NCBI GenBank assembly: GCA_030039035.1
Contig: JASHQQ010000079.1
Span: 1-35,836, forward strand
DNA: 35,836 nucleotides
Direction: 5' to 3'
Origin: Acidobacteriaceae bacterium
GTDB taxonomy: Bacteria; Acidobacteriota; Terriglobia; Terriglobales; Acidobacteriaceae
The stretch's first letter is position 1. Every line of letters starts with the position of its first letter. The translations under genes and the position numbers were made by a program. Positions 19,735 to 25,775 of the stretch are shown here, one piece after another. The notes under the pieces were generated by a model. It did no database searches. It was given only the letters and a program-made list of their open reading frames with translations, and was not told the origin of the DNA.

Positions 19735-22590
19735 ATGGAAACCAATCTCTTCAACCGCCTGCAAGCGACGCTGCTGGCCGTGGCCACGGTCGGACTGGCG
19801 GTGCTGGCGGTGTGGAACTTTCGCCAGGAGAGCCAGTTCCAGCAGCCGGAGGATGGCGTCTGGTGGGCTGAGGCGTCGGGCGGGCTGATCGCCCAGCATG
19901 TGACGCCCAACAGCCCGGGGATGCGCGCCGGCATTCAGACCGGCGACCTGCTGACGGAGATCGACGACACCCCGACCGTTCACCTGTCGGACAAGGGCCG
20001 GGCCCTGTGGCGTACGGGCATCTTCGGCAAGGCAGACTACTTCATCACACGCGACGGCGTGAAGTTGGACACGCCGTTTCCAGTCATACCCGAGCCGCCT
20101 GACCGCAGCCTGCCCGACGCGCAGCGCGTCATTGGCCTTATCTACCTGTTGATCGGTCTGTACGTGCTGTTCCGGCGCTGGACCGCGCCCCGCGCGACGC
20201 ACTTCTATCTCTTTTGCCTTGTTTCTTTTGCCTTGTTCACGTTGAAGTACACGGGCGAGCTGGATGGCGTCGATTGGACCGTCTACTGGGTCAACGTCAT
20301 GGCCGAAGCGCTGCAGCCTGCGCTCTTTCTGCACTTCGCCCTGAGCTTCCCGCAGGAGCGGCTGGCCAAATATGGCCGCCGCTGGCTGCTGCCGCTGATC
20401 TACCTTCCCGCTGCCGCCCTTGCCGCGCTGTGGATCTGGTGTATCGAGACCCGCGAAGCCACGGGCGTCCTGCTGCACCGCCTGAACCAGTCGGCGACCG
20501 GATACGACGCGGTCTTCTACCTGTTGGCCGCCGGCCTGTTCGTGCAAAGCTATCGTCGGGCCGACACGCCGCTGCTGCGCCAGCAGTTGAAATGGCTCAC
20601 GCGCGGCGCGCTGCTTTCGGTGCTGCCCTTCACGCTGCTCTACGCCGTTCCCTATCTGCTGGACTGGCCGGTCTGGAGCCCGCTGACCAAGCTGGCCAGC
20701 CTGTCGCTGGTCTTTTTGCCGCTGTTCTTCAGTTGGGCGATCGTCCGCTACCGGATGATGGACACCGACCTGATCTTCAAGCGGGGAGTGGCTTATACGT
20801 TGGCGACAGGGCTGATCGCCGGCGCCTACCTTGGCGCCATTGCGCTGATCCCGGTGATCGTGCACAACTCCATGCCCGAGAACATCCGCGAGTGGAGCCT
20901 GGTGCTGGCCATCCTGATCACGGCAGCGGTCTTCGATCCCCTGAAGCGCCGCATCCAGAACTGGGTCGACCACGTCTTCGACCGGAATCGCTACGACTAC
21001 CGCAAGGCGCTGGTCGAATTTGGCCGCGGCCTGAGCTCCGAAACCAACCTGCAGGCGCTGCTCGATTCGATCGTGGAGCGGCTGCCACGCACCCTGCTGG
21101 TGGCGCGGGTGGCCGTTTTCACCGCGCGGGACGAGGGCGGAATGCGGCTGGCTGCCTCGCACGGGCTTGCCCCCGAGGCCATTGCCTACCGTGACACGCT
21201 GGCGCTCGACTTCCTGGATTTCGATCGCGCCACCACCCACACGCATATCTTTTTGGAGAACGCCCAGGCGGCGCTGCACCTGCGCGAGGACCAGCAGCGG
21301 ACGGCCGCGCTGCTCGATCTGAACTATTACCTGCCCTGCCGTGTGCAGGACGGCGAAGCCGCGCGCACCATCGCCGTGATCGGCCTGGGGCGCACCGTGG
21401 GCGGCGATTTTCTCTCCAGCGAGGACGTGGAACTGCTCGAGTCGCTGGCCAGCTACATCGGCATTGCGTTGCAGAACGCCAGCCTCTACTCGCAGCTCAA
21501 GGAAAAGATCGGCGAGTTCGAGCGTCTGAAGGAGTTCAACGAGAACATCGTCGAGTCGATCAACGTGGGCATTCTCGCGGTCGACCTTACCGACCGCATC
21601 GAAAGCTGGAACGCGCAGATGGAGGCGATGTACGCGCTCAGCCGCGCCGAGGCGCTGGGCCAGCCGCTGAGCGCTGTCTTTCCCCGGGAGCTGGTCGAGG
21701 CGCTCGACAGCTTCCGCAACGAGCCCGGCGTACACCACCTCTACAAGTTCCGGCTGACCACGCGCGCCGGCGAGCCGCGCACCGCCAACATCGCCGTGGC
21801 GCCGCTGCTGTCGCGCGATTTCGTTCCCGTGGGCCGCATCATCCTGGTCGACGACATCAGCGAGCGGGTCACGCTCGAGGCGCAACTGACGCAGGCCGAC
21901 AAGCTCAGCTCCATCGGATTGCTCGCCGCCGGCGTGGCCCACGAGATCAACACGCCGCTGGCCGTCATCTCCTCCTATTCGCAGATGCTTTCCAAGCAAA
22001 TGCGCGGCGACCCGCGGCTGGCTCCGGTCCTCGAGAAGATCACGCAGCAGAGCTTCCGCGCCGCCGAGATCGCCAATGGCCTGCTGAATTTCTCGCGCAC
22101 CTCCTCGACCGAGTTCCGCGAGACCAACCTGAACCAGGTGATTCGCGACACTCTCTCGCTGCTGGAACACCAGTTCAGGACGGCGCAGGTCGTCGTCGAT
22201 CTGGAGCTGGCCTCCGAACTGCCGCCCATCCACGGCAACCCGGGCAAGCTGCAGCAGGTCTTTCTCAATCTGCTGCTGAATGCCAAGGAGGCCATGCCCG
22301 GCGGCGGACGGCTGCGCGTGTCCACGCTGATCAACGGGCACGTCGAGGCCATCGTATCCGACTCGGGCTCGGGCATTGCCCCCGAGCACCTCAAGCGCAT
22401 CTACGACCCCTTCTTCACCACCAAGACGGCGGTGAGGCCCGGCGACAAGCGCGGCACCGGTCTCGGCCTCTCCGTCTCCTATGGGATCATCCAGGAACAT
22501 GCGGGCAAGATCCATGTCGAAAGTTCGGTGGGGGCCGGCACAACGTTTCATCTCGAATTTCCCCTGCTGAGGAATCCTGTTCATGCCTGA
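19735..22590 (+). CDS. Sensor histidine kinase with PDZ, multi-helix membrane, GAF and PAS domains
   Basis: A 951-residue kinase. An N-terminal helix (about 10-27) is followed by a PDZ-like domain (about 48-115; GGLIAQHVTPNSPGMRAGIQ then TGDLLTEIDD) and a set of about seven to eight transmembrane helices (130-400). Then come a GAF domain (about 430-585), a PAS domain (about 600-715), a HisKA domain with H736 in AAGVAHEINTPLAVISSYSQ, and a HATPase with QQVFLNLLLNAKEAM, VSDSGSGIAPEHL and GTGLGLSVSYG. The PDZ next to membrane helices suggests sensing of C-terminal peptides or periplasmic protein state. It phosphorylates the NtrC-like regulator encoded next, overlapping it by eight bases. Start: ATG at 19735 with a modest AAGG upstream. 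Confidence 0.93.
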   Translation: METNLFNRLQATLLAVATVGLAVLAVWNFRQESQFQQPEDGVWWAEASGGLIAQHVTPNSPGMRAGIQTGDLLTEIDDTPTVHLSDKGRALWRTGIFGKADYFITRDGVKLDTPFPVIPEPPDRSLPDAQRVIGLIYLLIGLYVLFRRWTAPRATHFYLFCLVSFALFTLKYTGELDGVDWTVYWVNVMAEALQPALFLHFALSFPQERLAKYGRRWLLPLIYLPAAALAALWIWCIETREATGVLLHRLNQSATGYDAVFYLLAAGLFVQSYRRADTPLLRQQLKWLTRGALLSVLPFTLLYAVPYLLDWPVWSPLTKLASLSLVFLPLFFSWAIVRYRMMDTDLIFKRGVAYTLATGLIAGAYLGAIALIPVIVHNSMPENIREWSLVLAILITAAVFDPLKRRIQNWVDHVFDRNRYDYRKALVEFGRGLSSETNLQALLDSIVERLPRTLLVARVAVFTARDEGGMRLAASHGLAPEAIAYRDTLALDFLDFDRATTHTHIFLENAQAALHLREDQQRTAALLDLNYYLPCRVQDGEAARTIAVIGLGRTVGGDFLSSEDVELLESLASYIGIALQNASLYSQLKEKIGEFERLKEFNENIVESINVGILAVDLTDRIESWNAQMEAMYALSRAEALGQPLSAVFPRELVEALDSFRNEPGVHHLYKFRLTTRAGEPRTANIAVAPLLSRDFVPVGRIILVDDISERVTLEAQLTQADKLSSIGLLAAGVAHEINTPLAVISSYSQMLSKQMRGDPRLAPVLEKITQQSFRAAEIANGLLNFSRTSSTEFRETNLNQVIRDTLSLLEHQFRTAQVVVDLELASELPPIHGNPGKLQQVFLNLLLNAKEAMPGGGRLRVSTLINGHVEAIVSDSGSGIAPEHLKRIYDPFFTTKTAVRPGDKRGTGLGLSVSYGIIQEHAGKIHVESSVGAGTTFHLEFPLLRNPVHA

Positions 22591-24028
22591 AGTCGATCTG
22601 CCCCTGAATCTGGCCAGCCCCGCGCAGACTCCCACCGGCAACGGCCCCGGCGCCAGCATCCTGGTCATCGACGACGAAGTCGGCATCCGCGAGTCGCTCG
22701 AGGTGCTGCTGTCGCTGGAGGGCTACACGGTGCGGACCGCCGCCGACGGCGACCAGGGATTGCGCGTCCTCGAACTGGAAAACTTCGATCTTGTGCTTCT
22801 CGATCTGGCCCTGCCCGGCCAGAGCGGCCTGGAACTGCTGCCTCAGATCAAGGATCGCCAGCCCGAGCTTCCCGTCATCATGATCACGGCCTACGGCACG
22901 GTGGATAACGTCGTCGAATCGATTCGCGCCGGCGCGGAGAACTTCGTCCAGAAGCCGTGGGACAACGAAAAGCTCATGGCCGACATTCGCTCGGCCGTGG
23001 CGCGCCATCGCGCCGAAGAAGAGAACCTGCAGCTCAAGCGCACGCTCAAGCAGCGCTACAACTTCTCCAACATCGTGGGCAAGAGCGAGATCATGCTGAG
23101 GGTCTTCGATCTCGTCGCGCAGGTCGCGCCCAGCCGGTCCACCGTCCTGATCCAGGGCGAGAGCGGCACCGGCAAGGAGCTCATCGCCAAGGCCATTCAC
23201 GCCAACTCGCCGCGACGCGACAAGCCGTTCGTGCCCATCAACACGGGCGCCATGCCGTCGGAACTGCTCGAATCCACGCTCTTCGGCCATGTGAAAGGCG
23301 CGTTTACGTCGGCTGTCGCCTCGAAAAAAGGCCTTTTCGAAGTGGCCAACGGCGGCACGCTGTTCATGGACGAGATCGCGACGATGGGCCTCGACACGCA
23401 ATCGAAGATCCTGCGCGTTCTGCAGGACAAGCGCTTCATGCATCTGGGCGGCATCCAGGAAATTCAGGTCGACGTGCGCATCATCGCCGCCACCAACACC
23501 GATCTGCGCCAGGCGGTGCGCGACGGGCGTTTCCGCGAAGATCTCTATTACCGGCTCAACGTGATCACCGTCGACCTTCCGCCGCTGCGCGCGCGCCGCG
23601 AAGACATTCCGCTGCTGGCGCAGCACTTCCTCGATTACTACGCCTCTGAGAATAGTCTCGCGCCACGCAAGCTCACCGCCGACGCGCTGCGCGCGCTGGT
23701 CGACTACGACTGGCCGGGCAACGTGCGCGAGCTCGAAAACTGCATCGAGCGCGGCGTGGTGCTCTCCTCGGGTCCCGTCATCGGCTCCGACCTGCTGCCC
23801 GGCCACATCACCGGCCGCAGCTTCCAGGACGCGCTGCTCGAGCACAATCCCAACGCGTCGCTCTTCGACATCCTCGAAGACATCGAACGGCGCATCATCA
23901 TCGAGAAGCTCGAGCGCTGCAACTGGAACCAGACCGACGCCGCCGAGCAGTTCCGCATCCCGCTCTCGACGCTGAACCAGAAGATCAAACGGCTGAATAT
24001 CGAGATCAAGAAGAGGGGCAAGGAATAG
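22583..24028 (+). CDS. NtrC-family response regulator (sigma-54 activator type) with GAFTSA loop
   Basis: A 481-residue regulator. The receiver domain (about 24-140) has the DD pair in VIDDEVG, phosphoacceptor D74 (VLLDLALPG) and K124. The AAA+ domain (about 163-405) has Walker A GESGTGKE (192-199), Walker B GTLFMDEI and the R-finger region FREDLYYRLNV. WPGNVRELE and a Fis-type helix-turn-helix (about 437-470, NWNQTDAAEQFRIPLSTLNQ) complete it. The sigma-54 contact loop, normally GAFTGA, reads GAFTSA (239-244), so the final Gly is Ser. Whether it still activates sigma-54 promoters is open. Its start lies inside the kinase gene, so they are coupled. No -24/-12 promoter was recognised nearby. 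Confidence 0.94.
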   Translation: MPEVDLPLNLASPAQTPTGNGPGASILVIDDEVGIRESLEVLLSLEGYTVRTAADGDQGLRVLELENFDLVLLDLALPGQSGLELLPQIKDRQPELPVIMITAYGTVDNVVESIRAGAENFVQKPWDNEKLMADIRSAVARHRAEEENLQLKRTLKQRYNFSNIVGKSEIMLRVFDLVAQVAPSRSTVLIQGESGTGKELIAKAIHANSPRRDKPFVPINTGAMPSELLESTLFGHVKGAFTSAVASKKGLFEVANGGTLFMDEIATMGLDTQSKILRVLQDKRFMHLGGIQEIQVDVRIIAATNTDLRQAVRDGRFREDLYYRLNVITVDLPPLRARREDIPLLAQHFLDYYASENSLAPRKLTADALRALVDYDWPGNVRELENCIERGVVLSSGPVIGSDLLPGHITGRSFQDALLEHNPNASLFDILEDIERRIIIEKLERCNWNQTDAAEQFRIPLSTLNQKIKRLNIEIKKRGKE

Positions 24029-24069
24029 CTCGTTGCGAGCCGTAAGAGACTTCTCACGCACAGGAGAGA

Positions 24070-24369
24070 TTGGAAGAGCTTGACCGTATTACCCAGAGCC
24101 CGGAAGTGATGGGTGGCAAGCGGTGCGTCCGAGGCATGCGAGTGACCGTCGGTATGATCGTCGGCCAGACCGGTGCCGGTCGCAGCATCGATGAGTTGCT
24201 TTCGGAGTACAGGTATCTCGAGCGCGAAGACATCCTTCAGGCGATTCGCCATGCGGCCCGGCTTGCGCAGGGAAGAGAAGTCGCTTTGACGCCCGGATTT
24301 GGATCCTGCCTGACCATACAGGAAGTGCGGAGCCGCTCTAAACCGGCCGGAAAGCAACGTGTTGGGTGA
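24070..24369 (+). CDS. DUF433 antitoxin-like protein
   Basis: The first 70 residues match the DUF433 pattern: LDRITQSPEVMGGKRCVRGM, RVTVGMIVG, then the helix-turn-helix-like SIDELLSEYRYLEREDILQA and IRHAARLA. DUF433 proteins usually act as DNA-binding antitoxins next to a DUF5615 PIN-like toxin. No such toxin follows here. The C-terminal 25 residues (PGFGSCLTIQEVRSRSKPAG...) are not family-like and overlap the convergent gene by 32 bases, suggesting erosion of the module. The start is a TTG with AGGAG only three bases ahead, so it could be revised. It lies 41 bases after the response regulator. Confidence 0.75.
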   Translation: MEELDRITQSPEVMGGKRCVRGMRVTVGMIVGQTGAGRSIDELLSEYRYLEREDILQAIRHAARLAQGREVALTPGFGSCLTIQEVRSRSKPAGKQRVG

Positions 24370-24811
24370 CGATTTCGAGAAGCCGCGCGCGCTCCTCGTC
24401 GAGCCACCGGCTGCCGGCCAGCTCGTGGAAAAGGACGCATAAGCGTGCGCCGAACTTCTCCATCGCCGAAGTCAGGGTTCCTCCGGACGCGGCCTTGTCC
24501 GCCTCGACCCACCGCACCGTCGTCTGCCCTCCTTCGCGGGAAACTTTCAGCGGGATCGGCTGGATCACGCGGAGGCGAGGATCGCTGATGGCGCCAAAAA
24601 GGATCGTCTCCGGCCGCGCCGTTGCGAATGCCTCGCCGGCCGTGAAGCGCAAGCCCGCCGTCACGGAGCGGAATGCCGGCCGCCGGCCGTGCATCTGCCC
24701 CGGAAGCGCGCAGATGCTGTTCCAGCCGCCCGGCTGGGGCCGGTCCGAGGCAGCCAGCTTCAGGGAACCGGGAATCAGGCTTTGACAGGTTGCTTCGGCA
24801 ATTGGCGCCAT
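24338..24811 (-). CDS. Unrecognised protein paired with a DUF6941-like gene
   Basis: A 157-residue soluble protein without signal peptide or membrane helix. No family was recognised. Visible features are an N-terminal Ala/Ser-rich part, a central strand-rich part (LRVIQPIPLKVSREGGQTTV) and a C-terminal helix ending LLEIVTQHVAFRPV. AGGGAGG seven bases before the ATG is a strong ribosome-binding site, and the start overlaps the upstream gene's stop by one base (TAATG). Coupling to that gene is the main argument that it is real. It is convergent with DUF433, overlapping 32 bases. Confidence 0.65.
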   Translation of the reverse strand: MAPIAEATCQSLIPGSLKLAASDRPQPGGWNSICALPGQMHGRRPAFRSVTAGLRFTAGEAFATARPETILFGAISDPRLRVIQPIPLKVSREGGQTTVRWVEADKAASGGTLTSAMEKFGARLCVLFHELAGSRWLDEERARLLEIVTQHVAFRPV

Positions 24812-25218
24812 TATGGACCTCCCTGGTCCCATTCCACTAGATCGATGGTGGCTCGATGTAAATATACATCGTTCGCGTAGAGCTGGAACTCATATTTTCC
24901 CGGCTGCGGGAACTGGAAGTTTTGCAGGCTGATGGCCAGTTCGGTCGGCTGGCTGGGGTCCTGGTCCTTGATCGGGGCTTCCATCTCGGCCAGCAGCGAC
25001 TCGTCGTCGAGCTTGACGACGCGCATCCTGAAATCGATCGTACCCACCACATCGAGCAGTTTCACGTAGATCCCGAACCGCGGAATCACGACAGGAAAGG
25101 CGGGGGATTGGACCCTCTGGAAGATTCCGATCAGGCTCTTCTTGTTTGTCCCCTGCTCGGTGATGACCTGATCGCAAACCAGCATCGCTGCCACGCTCGG
25201 GATCGGGTCGAACGCCAT
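24811..25218 (-). CDS. DUF6941-like protein of unknown function
   Basis: A 135-residue protein made largely of beta strands, with the pattern SVAAMLVCDQVITEQGTNKK, SLIGIFQRV, then FPVVIPRFGIYVKLLDV and PGKYEFQLYANDVYLHRATI. This resembles the small all-beta family now called DUF6941 (cytosolic, function unknown). The family match is by eye and moderate. The start MAFDPIPSV is where conserved sequence begins; the longer frame runs back through an inverted-repeat element and is rejected. It is coupled to the unknown gene downstream by a one-base overlap. Confidence 0.7.
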   Translation of the reverse strand: MAFDPIPSVAAMLVCDQVITEQGTNKKSLIGIFQRVQSPAFPVVIPRFGIYVKLLDVVGTIDFRMRVVKLDDESLLAEMEAPIKDQDPSQPTELAISLQNFQFPQPGKYEFQLYANDVYLHRATIDLVEWDQGGP

Positions 25219-25237
25219 GCTTGTGCACTCTCGCGCC

Positions 25238-25350
25238 GGAGCGGTTCCGGAGCTGCCACCCTCCCGGAGCGACTGAAGCCAGGTGGTACTTTCCCGGGGG
25301 AAAAGCCACCCTGAGCGAGGTTCGGGGTAGGGCAACCGTGGAACCGCTCC
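25238..25350. repeat. Small element bounded by 11-bp inverted repeats
   Basis: GGAGCGGTTCC (25238-25248) and GGAACCGCTCC (25340-25350) are exact inverted repeats enclosing 91 bases with no gene. Inside are two GCCACCCT copies. It resembles a miniature non-autonomous element. No target-site duplication was confirmed by eye. Confidence 0.4.
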
Positions 25351-25533
25351 CAGCATACTGTGCCCCGGTTCGCGGGCGCGAACTCTTTTTCCCTGCGGAG
25401 GCGAAGACCGGATCCGCTGACTCTTTCAGCCCGGCACTGGCGCTGACTTGTTGCAGCATCGGGATTTGCCGGCAGCTTTCCGCACCTGCGGCGGCGCATT
25501 CCCTCGGGAGGACAGGCCGGGGAAAAACGCCGC
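25351..25533. other. Intergenic stretch upstream of the xylanase promoter
   Basis: Part of a gap of about 557 bases between the divergent DUF6941-like and xylanase genes. The gap contains the inverted-repeat element, the promoter and the structured leader listed separately; in this remaining stretch I see no gene or clear motif. Confidence 0.4.
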
Positions 25534-25563
25534 TTGACACCGAAATGAAAGCGTGGCTATACT
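25534..25563 (+). promoter_or_regulatory. Strong sigma-70 promoter of the xylanase gene
   Basis: TTGACA, an 18-base spacer, then TATACT: a perfect -35 hexamer and a near-perfect -10. The start of transcription would be about 25570, giving a leader of about 205 bases before the xylanase ATG. It is the best sigma-70 promoter seen in the window. Confidence 0.75.
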
Positions 25564-25570
25564 CCTGCCA

Positions 25571-25594
25571 CTTCGGTAAATCGAATTACTGAAG
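25571..25594 (+). ncRNA. 5' hairpin of the xylanase leader
   Basis: CTTCGGTAA pairs with TTACTGAAG (9 bp, one G-U pair) around a six-base loop, right at the predicted transcript start. A terminal hairpin here would protect the 5' end or form part of a regulatory leader together with the downstream terminator-like hairpin. Confidence 0.5.
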
Positions 25595-25627
25595 ACATAG
25601 ATCGCTGCAAATCACCAACGGCTGACT

Positions 25628-25649
25628 CGGAGGGAATTCCCTCCGTTTT
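25628..25649 (+). terminator. Intrinsic terminator-like hairpin inside the xylanase leader (attenuator candidate)
   Basis: CGGAGGGAATTCCCTCCG is a perfect palindrome (7-bp stem with an AATT loop or longer), followed immediately by TTTT. It lies between the promoter and the gene, about 60-80 bases into the leader. Transcription could stop here unless an alternative fold forms. No known riboswitch consensus was recognised in the leader. Confidence 0.6.
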
Positions 25650-25775
25650 CCTGAATTTCGAGCGTTGCCAGGCTCCGTGCTATCGAGTGCAGCCCCTATT
25701 ATTTCCGTGCGGAACACCGGCCTGGAAATCGGATGCCGATCCCTCGCGCAGCCCGTTGAAATAGGAGGAACCTGT

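Noticed and set aside
19645..22686. 1013-residue open frame antisense to the sensor kinase
   Set aside because: The plus strand encodes a complete kinase with all motifs. The antisense protein is Arg/Gln/Val/Gly-rich without domains, a codon-bias artefact of GC-rich genes.
22487..24061. 524-residue frame antisense to the response regulator
   Set aside because: Shadow of an intact NtrC-type gene; no domain.
25565..25775. Known riboswitch in the xylanase leader (cyclic-di-GMP class considered)
   Set aside because: The GCAAA/GGGACGCAAAGCC-type core could not be found; only an unspecific attenuator-like structure is supported.
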